Below, piece by piece: positions 8,576 to 19,100 of a stretch of DNA of 64,000 nt. The DNA is taken from the NCBI RefSeq assembly GCF_002157685.2, contig NZ_AP026738.1, positions 992,001 through 1,056,000 of the forward strand. Reading direction: 5' to 3'. Within the stretch, counting starts at the first letter, position 1. Each line of letters opens with the position of its first letter. This stretch comes from Comamonas thiooxydans (GTDB lineage Bacteria; Pseudomonadota; Gammaproteobacteria; Burkholderiales; Burkholderiaceae_C). The translations under genes and the position numbers were made by a program. Under the pieces are notes generated by a model. That model ran no database searches, had not been told where the DNA came from, and saw nothing but the letters and a program-made list of their open reading frames with translations.

Positions 8576-8746
8576 TTACTTCAGCTTGGTTTCCTTGTAC
8601 TCGACGTGCTTGCGAGCCTTGGGGTCGAACTTGATGATCGACATCTTTTCAGGCATCGTCTTCTTGTTCTTGGTCGTTGTGTAGAAGTGACCGGTACCAG
8701 CAGTGGAAGCCAGCTTGATCTTTTCGCGTCCGCCTTTAGCAGCCAT
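8576..8746 (-). CDS. rpmG: 50S ribosomal protein L33
   Basis: 56-aa ribosomal protein too short for a length-filtered gene list; translated from the complement as [20 protein letters not shown], then [20 protein letters not shown] and a basic end [10 protein letters not shown]. This is the proteobacterial, zinc-free (C-minus) L33 type since no CxxC pairs occur. Strong Shine-Dalgarno GAAGGAGA 7 nt before ATG. It is the second gene of the rpmB-rpmG operon, 20 bp after rpmB, and ends just before a terminator. Confidence 0.97.
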   Translation of the reverse strand: MAAKGGREKIKLASTAGTGHFYTTTKNKKTMPEKMSIIKFDPKARKHVEYKETKLK

Positions 8747-8766
8747 GGTGTTTCTCCTTCAGGAAA

Positions 8767-9000
8767 TTAAGCTTGGCCACGAGCGCGCATGTCTGCGAGC
8801 ACGGAGTCGATACCGTTCTTGTCGATCAGGCGCAGAGCAGCGCTGGAAACGCGCAGGCGCACCCAACGGTTTTCGCTCTCCACCCAGAAGCGGCGGTATT
8901 GCAGGTTGGGGAGGAAACGACGCTTGGTCTTGTTGTTGGCGTGGGAAACATTGTTGCCCACCATGGGCTTCTTGCCCGTAACTTCACATACGCGTGCCAT
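8767..9000 (-). CDS. rpmB: 50S ribosomal protein L28
   Basis: 77 aa, full length: [49 protein letters not shown]. The family's usual zinc-less form, with a single Cys. GGAGTG lies about 5 nt before the ATG. First gene of the rpmBG operon; its promoter lies directly after the trxB terminator. Confidence 0.98.
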   Translation of the reverse strand: MARVCEVTGKKPMVGNNVSHANNKTKRRFLPNLQYRRFWVESENRWVRLRVSSAALRLIDKNGIDSVLADMRARGQA

Positions 9001-9162
9001 TGGGACACTCCGATAGTTGAATCGGCCGCCGGCTCTGGAATCCTGCGGGAGCAGGAGGTGCCGACAACCTCACCTCGCCAGTTTGTAATGGGTGGCGGTA
9101 GCCCGATTGCGGAAGTCCCGAAGCACGGTAAAGCGCGAACCTGGAATTCAGCAAAGTCTGCG

Positions 9163-9168
9163 ATTATA
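9163..9168 (-). promoter_or_regulatory. -10 box of the rpmBG promoter
   Basis: Perfect TATAAT on the minus strand (ATTATA on plus), about 163 nt before the rpmB ATG. The -35 region overlaps the T-tract of the trxB terminator and is weak. The long leader could bear ribosomal autoregulation. Confidence 0.6.
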
Positions 9169-9176
9169 GCGTTCTC

Positions 9177-9224
9177 GCAAAAAAGCCCCTGGTGCCGGCC
9201 AAAACTGGCCAAACCCAAGGGCTT
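9177..9224 (-). terminator. intrinsic terminator after trxB
   Basis: Minus strand: AAAAGCCC...GGGGCTTTTTT outer stem with an inner GGCC-loop-GGCC stem. It lies 54 bp past the trxB stop and abuts the rpmBG promoter, insulating the two units. Confidence 0.75.
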
Positions 9225-9277
9225 TTGCGCCGAACATGCGCTAACAGCCGCTCAGACGCCGAGGCGTCCTGGCGTCA

Positions 9278-10339
<1,062 letters not shown>

Positions 10340-10477
10340 TTAATCACCGGAATTGTTAAAAATGATAGTGATGAAGCGAATCGGGCTGCCGTATGGCAGT
10401 TTTGTTGCATGTGCTTGCATTACGCTGAGCGATCGTCTTGGCCGAATGCACCGCTTGGATAAGGGCCTAAGGTAAGC

Positions 10478-12850
10478 TTGCGCCTGCGTATGACATATAC
10501 ATTGAACGCTTCGAACGCGTCTTCTTCCAGCAAATCAAAATCCCGCGCTGCGACTCCGCGCTATGGAGTGATTCGCTTCAGCCAGGAGGTTTTGCTGTTG
10601 ATCGGCCTGCTGGCGCTGGTGTTCTGGCTCATGGCCATGTTCACCTACTCGCCGCAAGACGCAGCCTGGTCCACTTCGGGCGCCGGGCAGAGGCCGTTTG
10701 TGCACAACTGGATGGGCCGTGTGGGTGCCTGGCTGGCCGACGCCTGCTACTTCGGCTTCGGCATGTCCATCTGGTGGCTGGTGCTGGCCGCCGTGCAGAC
10801 CTGGGTGACATCGCTGGTGCGCTGGATGCGTGGCGGGGTGAACAAGGACGGCAGCCCTCTGGCGCTGATGCCGCTGTGGCGCCGCCGCTTTCTGTTCTGG
10901 GGCGGTCTGGCCATTCTGATGATTGCCAGCTGCGCGCTGGAATGGACGCGTCTGTACCGTTTCGAGAACCTGCTGCCCGGCCCTGCCGGTGGCGTGTTTG
11001 GTTACATGATGGGCTTCAATGCCCTCAAGTGGCTGGGTTTTGCGGGCTCGGGCCTGATCGGCATCTGCCTGTTCGTGCTGGGCGCTGCCATGGTGTTCGG
11101 CTTTTCCTGGGGCAAGCTGGCCGAAGGCCTGGGCGCACGTCTGGACGGCATGGTGCAGTTTGGCCGCGAGCGTCGTGAAATTGCCAAGGATGTCTCTGTC
11201 GGCAAGAGAGCGGCCCGAGAACGCGAGGAAGTGGTGTTTGACCGCACAGAAGGTGCGATTGCTGCACCGGTGCATCAGCCTGTGCAGATCATCGAACCCG
11301 TGCTGCAGGAGACCAGTCAGCCCAGCGCCAGGGTGGTGAAGGAACGCCAGAAGCCGCTGTTCACCGATCATCCGGACAGCAAGCTGCCTCAGGTGGACCT
11401 GCTGGACCAGGCCCAGCAGCGCCAGGAGCTGGTGTCTGCCGAGACACTGGAGATGACCAGCCGGCTGATTGAAAAGCGCCTCAAGGACTTTGGCGTGGAA
11501 GTGCGGGTGGTTGCGGCCATGCCCGGCCCTGTGATCACGCGCTATGAGATCGAGCCTGCCACGGGCGTCAAGGGCTCGCAGATCGTCAATCTGGCCAAGG
11601 ACCTGGCGCGTTCGCTGTCCCTGGTGTCGATTCGTGTGATCGAGACCATTCCCGGCAAGAACTATATGGCGCTGGAGCTGCCCAACGCCAAGCGCCAGTC
11701 GATCCGTTTGTCCGAGGTGCTGGGCTCGCAGGTCTATCACGACGCCAAGAGCCTGCTGACCATGGGACTGGGCAAGGATATCGTGGGCAACCCCGTGGTC
11801 GCCGACCTGGCCAAGATGCCCCACGTGCTGGTGGCCGGCACGACCGGCTCGGGCAAGTCCGTGGGTATCAACGCCATGATTCTGTCTCTGCTCTACAAGG
11901 CAGAGGCGCGCGATGTGCGCCTGCTCATGATCGACCCCAAGATGCTGGAAATGTCGGTCTATGAAGGCATTCCCCATCTGCTGTGCCCCGTGGTCACCGA
12001 CATGAAGCAGGCGGCCAACGGCCTGAACTGGTGCGTGGCCGAGATGGAGCGCCGCTACAAGCTCATGAGCAAGCTCGGTGTGCGCAATCTGGCCGGCTAC
12101 AACAGCAAGATCGACGAGGCCAAGGCGCGCGAGGAGTCGATTCCCAACCCTTTCAGCCTCACGCCAGAGGAGCCTGAGCCGCTGCAGCGCCTGCCCCACA
12201 TCGTCATTGTCATCGACGAACTGGCCGACCTGATGATGGTGGTCGGCAAGAAGATCGAAGAACTCATCGCCCGCCTTGCGCAAAAGGCGCGTGCGGCCGG
12301 CATTCATCTGATTCTTGCGACCCAGCGCCCCAGCGTGGACGTGATCACCGGCCTGATCAAGGCCAATATTCCGACCCGTATTGCCTTCCAGGTCTCCAGC
12401 AAGATCGACAGCCGCACCGTGCTGGATCAGATGGGGGCCGAGACCCTGCTGGGCATGGGCGACATGCTGTACATGGCCAGCGGCACCGGCCTGCCGATTC
12501 GCGTGCACGGCGCTTTTGTCTCCGACGACGAGGTGCACCGTGTGGTCAGCTATCTCAAGGAACAGGGCGATCCCGACTACATCGAAGGCATCCTGGAAGG
12601 CGGCTCTGTCGACGGCGAGGGCGGCGATGACGATGGCGAGGGCGGCGGCGAAAAGGACGAGCTCTACGATCAGGCCGTCGAAATCGTGCTGAAGGACCGC
12701 AAGGCCAGCATTTCCTATGTTCAGCGCAAACTGCGCATCGGCTACAACCGCTCGGCCAATCTGCTCGAGCAGATGGAAAAGGCCGGCCTGGTCAGCTCGC
12801 TCACATCCAGTGGGCAGCGCGATGTTCTAGTTCCGGCTCGCAGCGAGTGA
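10478..12850 (+). CDS. ftsK: DNA translocase FtsK
   Basis: 790-aa septal DNA pump that aligns chromosome dimers at division. Four or five membrane segments within residues 35-210, a short linker (about 210-320), then the alpha/beta motor with [17 protein letters not shown], Walker [11 protein letters not shown] near 453-462 and Walker [11 protein letters not shown]. The C-terminal gamma winged helix includes [21 protein letters not shown] very acidic Gly-rich linker ([14 protein letters not shown]) joins motor and gamma. TTG at 10478 has TAAGG at ideal spacing; ATG at 10490 lies 17 nt from it, so the true start is open. Linker is short versus E. coli FtsK, as in many betaproteobacteria. lolA follows 22 bp later. 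Confidence 0.95.
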   Translation: MRLRMTYTLNASNASSSSKSKSRAATPRYGVIRFSQEVLLLIGLLALVFWLMAMFTYSPQDAAWSTSGAGQRPFVHNWMGRVGAWLADACYFGFGMSIWWLVLAAVQTWVTSLVRWMRGGVNKDGSPLALMPLWRRRFLFWGGLAILMIASCALEWTRLYRFENLLPGPAGGVFGYMMGFNALKWLGFAGSGLIGICLFVLGAAMVFGFSWGKLAEGLGARLDGMVQFGRERREIAKDVSVGKRAAREREEVVFDRTEGAIAAPVHQPVQIIEPVLQETSQPSARVVKERQKPLFTDHPDSKLPQVDLLDQAQQRQELVSAETLEMTSRLIEKRLKDFGVEVRVVAAMPGPVITRYEIEPATGVKGSQIVNLAKDLARSLSLVSIRVIETIPGKNYMALELPNAKRQSIRLSEVLGSQVYHDAKSLLTMGLGKDIVGNPVVADLAKMPHVLVAGTTGSGKSVGINAMILSLLYKAEARDVRLLMIDPKMLEMSVYEGIPHLLCPVVTDMKQAANGLNWCVAEMERRYKLMSKLGVRNLAGYNSKIDEAKAREESIPNPFSLTPEEPEPLQRLPHIVIVIDELADLMMVVGKKIEELIARLAQKARAAGIHLILATQRPSVDVITGLIKANIPTRIAFQVSSKIDSRTVLDQMGAETLLGMGDMLYMASGTGLPIRVHGAFVSDDEVHRVVSYLKEQGDPDYIEGILEGGSVDGEGGDDDGEGGGEKDELYDQAVEIVLKDRKASISYVQRKLRIGYNRSANLLEQMEKAGLVSSLTSSGQRDVLVPARSE

Positions 12851-12872
12851 GCCGCGCACAAGAAGGAGAGTC

Positions 12873-13508
12873 ATGAAACGTCTTTTGACTGCAATTTTGA
12901 TAGCTGGCAGCGCAAGTGCTGCAATGGCTGATGGCCTGAAAAGCCTTGAGTCTTTCATGAAGAACGCCCAGGCGGGCAAGGCCGACTTCACCCAGTCTGT
13001 GACCTCGCCGCCCAAGTCCGGGCAGGAAGCGCGTACCAAGGTGTCCAGCGGCAGCTTCGAATTCCAGCGGCCCGGCAAGTTCCGCTTCAACTACACCAAG
13101 CCGTTCGAGCAGCTCATCGTGGCCGACGGCAAGACACTGTGGCTGTACGACGCCGACCTGAACCAGGTGACGCAGCGTGCCCAGGCCCAGGTGCTGGGCA
13201 GCACACCGGCGGCCATTCTGACCTCGGCCACCGACCTCAAGGCCTTGAAGGCCGATTTCGAGCTGGGCAATCAGCCTGATGCCGATGGCCTGGAATGGGT
13301 GCTGGCCAGCCCCAGGCAGAAGGGCGGTCAGCTCAAGAGCGTGCGCATAGGTTTCACACCCGAAGGCAAGCTGGCAGCGCTGGATATCGAGGACAGCTTT
13401 GGCCAGCGCTCGCTGATGCAGTTCAAGGGCCTGCAGACCCAGGCTTCGCTGCCGGCATCGACCTTCCACTTCACGGTGCCCAAGGGGGCCGACGTGCTCA
13501 AGCAGTAA
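12873..13508 (+). CDS. lolA: outer-membrane lipoprotein carrier protein LolA
   Basis: Periplasmic chaperone that moves lipoproteins from LolCDE to LolB. 211 aa with a Sec signal MKRLLTAILIAGSASAAMA cleaved before D20. The mature part has the LolA pattern: LESFMKNAQAGKADFTQSV, GSFEFQRPGKFRFNYTKPF, IVADGKTLWLYDADLNQVT. AGGAGA lies 6 nt before the ATG and the gene starts 22 bp after ftsK, an arrangement common in betaproteobacteria (ftsK-lolA, often followed by rarA). Here rarA stands further on, past the inserted minus-strand brnQ. Confidence 0.96.
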   Translation: MKRLLTAILIAGSASAAMADGLKSLESFMKNAQAGKADFTQSVTSPPKSGQEARTKVSSGSFEFQRPGKFRFNYTKPFEQLIVADGKTLWLYDADLNQVTQRAQAQVLGSTPAAILTSATDLKALKADFELGNQPDADGLEWVLASPRQKGGQLKSVRIGFTPEGKLAALDIEDSFGQRSLMQFKGLQTQASLPASTFHFTVPKGADVLKQ

Positions 13509-13527
13509 AAGCGCGGCACGCACCAGC

Positions 13528-13565
13528 AAAAAGGCCTGCGGATGATGTCCGCAGGCCTTTTTTGT
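13528..13565. terminator. bidirectional intrinsic terminator after lolA
   Basis: AAAGGCCTGCGGA and TCCGCAGGCCTTT form a 13-bp perfect stem with a 5-nt loop, T-tract on the plus side and A-tract on the other. It can end ftsK-lolA and possibly brnQ transcripts. Confidence 0.9.
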
Positions 13566-13570
13566 GTAAA

Positions 13571-13626
13571 ACAAGGGCTAATCCCTTGTGGTTAAAGCAC
13601 AGATAGCTATGCTTTTGGAAGCTATC
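13571..13626. repeat. two small inverted repeats incl. dispersed repeat copy 3
   Basis: ACAAGGG-CTAAT-CCCTTGT (13571-13589 approx.) and GATAGCT...AGCTATC (13602-13626, 7-bp arms). The second shares the GATAGCT head of the dispersed family. Both lie between the lolA terminator and the brnQ stop. Confidence 0.5.
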
Positions 13627-13639
13627 CGCCAGTTTGCGA

Positions 13640-14968
13640 TCAGGCGCGTGTGGCGTTTGCGGCAGCTTGCTTGTTGCCGAAGGCGAAATCCAGCAGGCCT
13701 GCCAGCACCAGCACGCAGACCACCGGGGTGACCCAGCCCATGCCCAGGGCGGCGCCGGGCAGCATGTCCAGCCAGGCGGGAACCAGGAAGTCGAGCTTGG
13801 CTGCCTTGGCAGCATCAAACAGGCCGAAGACCAGTGAGGTGCTCATCACGGGGATATAGACGCGCGCCGGCTGGCTCCAGCGGTGCAGCAGGCTCAGGGC
13901 GATCAGGGCGATGGCCACGGGATACAGGCCCACGAGCACAGGCACGGCCACGGCAATCAGCTGGGCCAGTCCCTGGTTGGCCACGGCAGTGCTGAAGATC
14001 GACAGGCCGATGACCATGGTGCGATAGGAGATGCCGGTCAGCTCACTGAAGAAGCTGCTGCAGGCCGTGATCAGGCCCACGCCGGTAGTCAGGCAGGCCA
14101 GCATGATGACGGTGGCCAGCAGCCACAGACCTGCGGGGCCGAAGGTCTGCTGCACAAAGGCCGTGAGAATCTGCACGCCGGTGGAGGCGTTGACGGCCAG
14201 CTGGCTGTTGGTGGCGCCCAGATACATCAGCGAGACGTAGACCAGGCCCAGGCAGGTCGCGGCAATGATGCCGGCGTAAATGCAGTAGCGCGTGTGCAGC
14301 CTGCTGTCGCTCACGCCGGCGGCCTTGATGGCGTTGACGATGACGATGCCGAAGATCAGCGAGGCCAGGGCGTCCATGGTCTGATAGCCCTGCAGAAAGC
14401 CTTCGGAGAAGGCGGCAGCCTGCGTGGCATAGGCCTCGGTGCTGACGCTGTAGCCATCCACGGGGGCCAGCACGGCGGAGCCGCCGAGCACGGCCAGCGC
14501 CAGAATCAGCACGGGCGTGATGATCTTGCCCACGTTGTCCATGAGCTTGCCGGGGAACAGCGACAGCAGCGCCACGGCCACAAAGTAAGCGATGGTGAAG
14601 GCCAGCAGCATGGCAGGCGTGTTGCCGACGAAGGGGGCCAGGCCCATCTCGAAGGATACGGTGGCCGTGCGCGGCGTCGCGAACAGAGGGCCTATGGTCA
14701 GATAGATGGCCACGGCCAGCACCAGGCCGGCAATGCGGCCTATGGGGCTGGTCAGGGTGTCCAGACCGCCGCCCACGCGGGCCAGGGCGATCACCCCGAG
14801 CAGGGGCAGGCCGACGCCGGTCAGCAGAAAGCCGGTCGAGGCTCCGAGCAGGTTTTCACCGGCGGCCAGGCCCACCATGGGAGGGAAGATGATGTTGCCC
14901 GCCCCGAGGAACAGGGCAAAGGTCATGAAACCGAGGGCAAAAATGTCCCAGGTCTTGAGTTTTTTCAT
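13640..14968 (-). CDS. brnQ: branched-chain amino acid:cation symporter BrnQ
   Basis: 442-aa inner-membrane carrier (LIVCS family) importing Leu/Ile/Val with Na+ or H+. About 12 hydrophobic segments. N-terminal TWDIFALGFMTFALFLGAGN IIFPP-type signature is intact, with ATPRTATVSFEMG in the third segment region. ATG 14968 is chosen by the family N-terminus (MKKLKTWDIF); an upstream extension to 15022 lacks support. Placed between lolA and rarA on the opposite strand. With livHMGF 2 kb away the window holds two distinct branched-chain amino-acid uptake systems. Confidence 0.95.
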   Translation of the reverse strand: MKKLKTWDIFALGFMTFALFLGAGNIIFPPMVGLAAGENLLGASTGFLLTGVGLPLLGVIALARVGGGLDTLTSPIGRIAGLVLAVAIYLTIGPLFATPRTATVSFEMGLAPFVGNTPAMLLAFTIAYFVAVALLSLFPGKLMDNVGKIITPVLILALAVLGGSAVLAPVDGYSVSTEAYATQAAAFSEGFLQGYQTMDALASLIFGIVIVNAIKAAGVSDSRLHTRYCIYAGIIAATCLGLVYVSLMYLGATNSQLAVNASTGVQILTAFVQQTFGPAGLWLLATVIMLACLTTGVGLITACSSFFSELTGISYRTMVIGLSIFSTAVANQGLAQLIAVAVPVLVGLYPVAIALIALSLLHRWSQPARVYIPVMSTSLVFGLFDAAKAAKLDFLVPAWLDMLPGAALGMGWVTPVVCVLVLAGLLDFAFGNKQAAANATRA

Positions 14969-15360
14969 ACGCGTAGGCTCAGGCGTGCAGCGCTGGCACG
15001 CCCTGGAGCAATGTGGAACCAAGGAAAGTTGCGGATGCTTTCGATTGATTTCTGGCTGATGGCGGTAGCCCTATCAGGCACAGGCATTGCGCGGCGCAGA
15101 TGAGGCGGCCTGCAATGAATCTAAACGCGCTGCCGGGCCTGGCTTTTGGCAGACCGGATGGGGCAGTACCTCCATGAAGGCGAGGGGTGGCCTCGTTAAT
15201 GGAGAGATTTAATCCGTTAAAACGCTATTTTCTCTTATGAAAAATTCTGATAAGAGTGATGGGGTTAAGCGTGTTTGCCGCCTGCTGCAATCCGGCGCGT
15301 AAAACAGTCCCGACCCATTTGGCTGCACAGGCGGCCGTAGCGTTGGATACTTGAGGGGTC
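14969..15360. other. 392-bp divergent intergenic region brnQ / rarA with two AT-rich palindromes
   Basis: No gene seen. It contains TTTAA-TCCG-TTAAA (15208-15221) and CTCTTAT-11 nt-ATAAGAG (15232-15238/15250-15256, perfect 7-bp arms). Both lie in the only AT-rich part of the gap, where regulators of brnQ would be expected. Lrp-like control is a guess; neither matches the Lrp consensus closely. Confidence 0.5.
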
Positions 15361-16701
15361 ATGGTCACGCACATCAATTCCCATTCCCCAGCCGTTCCCC
15401 ATCAGCCTCTGGCCGAGCGCCTGCGGCCGCACACTCTGGCCGAAGTCATCGGCCAGCAGCATGTGCTGGGAGAGGGCATGCCGCTGCGCCTAGCCTTCGA
15501 GTCGGGTCGCCCGCACAGTTGCATACTCTGGGGGCCGCCGGGAGTGGGCAAGACCACGATTGCGCGCCTGATGGCCGATGCCTTTGATGCGCAGTTCATC
15601 TCCATCAGCGCCGTGCTGGGCGGCGTCAAGGACATCCGCGAGGCCGTGGAGCAGGCGCAGGCCGCCCAGAGCGGACTGCTGCAGCAGCGCACCATCGTGT
15701 TCGTGGACGAGGTGCACCGCTTCAACAAAAGCCAGCAGGACGCTTTTCTGCCCCATGTGGAAAGCGGACTGTTCACCTTCATCGGCGCGACCACGGAGAA
15801 CCCGTCGTTCGAGGTCAACTCGGCCCTGCTGTCGCGGGCGGCTGTCTATGTGCTGCAAAGCCTGACAACCGACGATCTGAAGCAGATTGTGGCCAAAGCC
15901 CATGCCATCAAGGCGGTTCCCGCCATCGAAGATGAAGCGCTGGAGCGCCTGATTGCCTATGCCGACGGCGATGCACGGCGCTTGCTGAACACGCTGGAGA
16001 CCCTGTCCATCACGGCCGAGCAGGCCGGGGTGCAGAGCATCACCGATGCCTGGCTGCTCAAGGTGCTGGGCGAGCGTATGCGCCGCTATGACAAGGGCGG
16101 CGAGCAGTTCTACGACACCATCAGCGCGCTGCACAAATCCGTGCGCGGCTCGGACCCCGATGCGGCGCTTTACTGGTTTTGCCGCATGCTGGACGGCGGG
16201 GCCGATCCGCGCTATCTGGCCCGCCGCATCGTGCGCATGGCCTGGGAAGACATAGGACTTGCCGACCCGCGTGCCATGCAGATGTGCAACGATGCTGCTG
16301 CGACCTATGAACGCCTGGGCAGTCCCGAGGGCGAGTTGGCCCTGGCCCAGGCCGTGATCTACCTGGCCGTGGCGCCCAAGAGCAATGCCGGCTACATGGC
16401 CTACAACAAGGCCAAGGCTTTTGTGAAGGGCGACACCACAAGGCCTGTGCCGCTGCATCTGCGCAATGCCCCCACCAAGCTGATGAAGCAGCTGGACTAT
16501 GGGCGGGACTACCGCTATGCCCACAGCGAGGAGGGCGGCTTTGCGGCGGGCGAGCGCTATCTGCCTGAAGGAATGGAAGATCCGGGCTTCTACCAGCCCG
16601 TGGCGCGTGGGCTGGAAATCAAGATCGGCCAGAAGCTGGCGGAACTCAAGGCGCTCAACGACGCCGCTCGTGCGGCAGATGACGAGCCGGCAGGCTTGTA
16701 A
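15361..16701 (+). CDS. rarA: replication-associated recombination protein A (RarA/MgsA AAA+ ATPase)
   Basis: 446-aa AAA+ ATPase of the clamp-loader group acting at stalled forks. PLAERLRPHTLAEVIGQQHVLG opens the fold; Walker A GPPGVGKTT near residues 58-66, Walker B IVFVDEVHRFNKSQQDAFLP, sensor 1 GATTENPSF, and an SRC-like LLSRAAVYV Arg. The C-terminal MgsA tetramerisation region includes IVRMAWEDIGLADPRA and ALAQAVIYLAVAPKSNA. GAGGGG lies 5 nt before the ATG and a GATACT hexamer slightly upstream may be its -10. Confidence 0.96.
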   Translation: MVTHINSHSPAVPHQPLAERLRPHTLAEVIGQQHVLGEGMPLRLAFESGRPHSCILWGPPGVGKTTIARLMADAFDAQFISISAVLGGVKDIREAVEQAQAAQSGLLQQRTIVFVDEVHRFNKSQQDAFLPHVESGLFTFIGATTENPSFEVNSALLSRAAVYVLQSLTTDDLKQIVAKAHAIKAVPAIEDEALERLIAYADGDARRLLNTLETLSITAEQAGVQSITDAWLLKVLGERMRRYDKGGEQFYDTISALHKSVRGSDPDAALYWFCRMLDGGADPRYLARRIVRMAWEDIGLADPRAMQMCNDAAATYERLGSPEGELALAQAVIYLAVAPKSNAGYMAYNKAKAFVKGDTTRPVPLHLRNAPTKLMKQLDYGRDYRYAHSEEGGFAAGERYLPEGMEDPGFYQPVARGLEIKIGQKLAELKALNDAARAADDEPAGL

Positions 16702-17051
16702 AGAGCGAGTTGCCCAGGTGTTGCACCACTGACACTAGTTGAATGCTGCATTTTTTGCGGTGTTTTCAGGGTTTTTCGCTAGATTGAGTGGCAGCACATG
16801 ACTAAGTGCCTGTATTTATTGGACTTGCTCTGTTGATGAAATTGTTGCGATGCAGCATTTTTGGTCTGCGCACGGGAAACCCCGGCCCTGAGTCCTGAAA
16901 ACAGCTCCCTAGAATCGATTCACTCTTTTGCGACAAGCGGCCCACAAAGCGGCGGACTGCAGAAGGGGAACCATGGCATCGCTGGCTCCGTCGTTCGGGA
17001 TGAGAGGCTCGCAGTGTCTCCGTCTTGGATCGAGGGAAGGGGAGCGCGCTT
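16702..17051. other. 350-bp region between rarA and livH
   Basis: No convincing gene. TGCTGCAT (about 16745) and ATGCAGCA (about 16851), each followed by a T-run, are an inverted pair about 100 bp apart. A reading frame from ATG 16973 with a good AAGGGG in front runs on into livH in another frame; I regard it as non-coding. The liv promoter should lie here (weak TAGAAT at 16909-16914). Confidence 0.45.
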
Positions 17052-17981
17052 ATGGATATCTTGCTGCAGCAGATCATCAATGGTCTGGTGTTAGGCAGCA
17101 TGTACGCCTTGATAGCCCTGGGCTACACCATGGTGTACGGCATCATTCAGCTGATCAACTTCGCGCATGGCGAGGTGCTGATGGTGGGGGCTTTGACCAG
17201 TTGGAGCTGTATCGGCCTGATGCAGGAGGCCATGCCCTATCTGCCGGGCTGGCTCATGCTTTTGATAGCCGCCATCATCGCCTGCGTGGTGGCCGCATCG
17301 CTGAACTTCGTGATAGAGAAGGTGGCATACCGGCCGCTGCGCAACAGCCCGCGTCTGGCGCCGCTGATCACGGCCATCGGTGTCTCCATCCTGCTGCAGA
17401 CCCTGGCCATGATCATCTGGAAGCCCAATTACAAGGCTTATCCCACACTGCTGTCGTCCACACCCTATGAAATCGGCACGGCGGTGATCACGCCCACGCA
17501 GATTCTGGTGCTGGTGGTCACGGCGGTTGCACTTGCCACGCTGATGTACCTGGTCAACTACACCAAGCTGGGGCGCGCCATGCGGGCCACGGCCGAGAAC
17601 CCGCGTGTGGCGGCGCTGATGGGCGTCAAGCCCGATATGGTGATTTCCGCCACCTTCATCATCGGTGCCGTGCTGGCGGCGATTGCCGGCATCATGTATG
17701 CCTCCAACTACGGCACGGCTCATCACACCATGGGCTTTCTGCCGGGTCTCAAGGCCTTCACGGCCGCCGTTTTCGGCGGCATCGGCAATCTGGCCGGGGC
17801 CGTGGTGGGTGGCCTGCTGCTGGGGCTGATCGAGTCCATCGGGTCCGGCTATATCGGTGATCTGACGGGCGGTGTGCTGGGCAGTCAGTACACCGACATC
17901 TTTGCCTTCATCGTGCTCATCATCATCCTGACGCTGCGCCCTTCGGGCCTGCTGGGTGAGCGTGTGGCGGACCGAGCCTGA
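17052..17981 (+). CDS. livH: branched-chain amino acid ABC transporter permease LivH
   Basis: 309-aa inner-membrane permease, one half of the channel. Family opening LLQQIINGLVLGSMYALIAL GYTMVYGII-type, INFAHGEVLMVGAL, and the EAA-like cytoplasmic loop TKLGRAMRATAENPRVAALMG near residues 175-195. About eight hydrophobic segments. ATG 17052 has GGGGAG 7 nt upstream; an in-frame ATG at 17025 would add nine polar residues. First gene of livHMGF. Confidence 0.95.
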   Translation: MDILLQQIINGLVLGSMYALIALGYTMVYGIIQLINFAHGEVLMVGALTSWSCIGLMQEAMPYLPGWLMLLIAAIIACVVAASLNFVIEKVAYRPLRNSPRLAPLITAIGVSILLQTLAMIIWKPNYKAYPTLLSSTPYEIGTAVITPTQILVLVVTAVALATLMYLVNYTKLGRAMRATAENPRVAALMGVKPDMVISATFIIGAVLAAIAGIMYASNYGTAHHTMGFLPGLKAFTAAVFGGIGNLAGAVVGGLLLGLIESIGSGYIGDLTGGVLGSQYTDIFAFIVLIIILTLRPSGLLGERVADRA

Positions 17982-17990
17982 GGAGTGCCC

Positions 17991-19070
17991 ATGAAGAACA
18001 ACAAGACACTCCACTGGATTCTGGGCGGCATAGGCCTGCTGGTGCTGCCGCTGATCCTGCAGTATTTCGGCAATGCCTGGGTGCGCATTGCCGATCTGGC
18101 CCTGCTCTACGTGATGCTGGCGCTGGGCCTGAACATCGTGGTCGGCTACGCCGGCCTGCTGGATCTGGGCTATGTGGCTTTCTATGCCGTGGGCGCCTAT
18201 ATGTTTGCGCTCATGGCATCGCCGCATCTGGCCGAGACCTTCGAAGGCTTTGTGGCCATGTTTCCCAACGGGCTGCACACCTCGATCTGGCTGGTGATTC
18301 CGCTAGGAATGCTGCTGGCTGCCTGTACGGGGGTGTTGCTGGGGCTGCCGGTGTTGCGGCTGCGCGGGGACTATCTGGCCATCGTGACGCTGGGCTTCGG
18401 CGAGATCATCCGCATCTTCCTGAACAATCTGGACCAGCCCGTCAACATCACCAACGGCCCCAAGGGCATTGGCCAGATCGATTCGGTCAAGATCTTCGGC
18501 TTCGACCTGGCCAAGCGGCATGAGATCTTCGGCTACGACATCTCCTCCGTCACGCTGTACTACTACCTGTTTCTGGTGCTGGTGCTGGCCACCATCGTGA
18601 TCTGCTACCGCTTGCAGGATTCGCGCATAGGCCGTGCCTGGATGGCGATCCGGGAGGATGAAATCGCCGCCAAGGCCATGGGCATCAATGTACGCAATAT
18701 GAAGCTGCTGGCCTTCGGCATGGGCGCTTCGTTTGGCGGCGTGGCAGGTTCCATGTTCGGCGCCTTCCAGGGCTTTGTATCGCCCGAGTCCTTCAGCCTC
18801 ATGGAGTCCGTGATGATTGTGGCCATGGTCGTGCTCGGCGGTCTGGGCCATATTCCCGGCGTGATTCTGGGGGCGGTGCTGCTCTCGGCCCTGCCCGAGG
18901 TGCTGCGCTATGTGGCCGGGCCGCTGCAGCAGATGACCGATGGACGCCTCGATGCTTCCATCCTGCGCCAGTTGCTGATTGCCCTGGCCATGATCGTCAT
19001 CATGCTGATGCGCCCGCGCGGCCTGTGGCCCACGCCCGAGCATGCCAAAAGCCTGGACCGTCAGTCCTGA
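17991..19070 (+). CDS. livM: branched-chain amino acid ABC transporter permease LivM
   Basis: 359-aa second permease subunit. Conserved ALLYVMLALGLNIVVGYAGLLDLG and YAVGAYMFAL segments, then the cytoplasmic coupling loop DSRIGRAWMAIREDEIAAKA MG-type, and C-terminal LIALAMIVIMLMRPRGLWP. The start ATG lies 5 nt after AGGAG, which itself overlaps the livH stop region, so translation is coupled. A GTG 6 nt earlier falls inside that Shine-Dalgarno and is unlikely. Confidence 0.95.
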   Translation: MKNNKTLHWILGGIGLLVLPLILQYFGNAWVRIADLALLYVMLALGLNIVVGYAGLLDLGYVAFYAVGAYMFALMASPHLAETFEGFVAMFPNGLHTSIWLVIPLGMLLAACTGVLLGLPVLRLRGDYLAIVTLGFGEIIRIFLNNLDQPVNITNGPKGIGQIDSVKIFGFDLAKRHEIFGYDISSVTLYYYLFLVLVLATIVICYRLQDSRIGRAWMAIREDEIAAKAMGINVRNMKLLAFGMGASFGGVAGSMFGAFQGFVSPESFSLMESVMIVAMVVLGGLGHIPGVILGAVLLSALPEVLRYVAGPLQQMTDGRLDASILRQLLIALAMIVIMLMRPRGLWPTPEHAKSLDRQS

Positions 19071-19100
19071 TGACTGCACAGACAAGGAATGTGAACTGAT

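Noticed and set aside
12893..12920. TTTTGATAGCTGGCAGCGC in lolA, resembling the dispersed repeat head
   Set aside because: It encodes the normal LolA signal peptide and has no pairing arm.
16973..17470. Open frame with a good Shine-Dalgarno before and inside livH
   Set aside because: It overlaps livH in another frame with no recognisable family and composition of a shadow frame.
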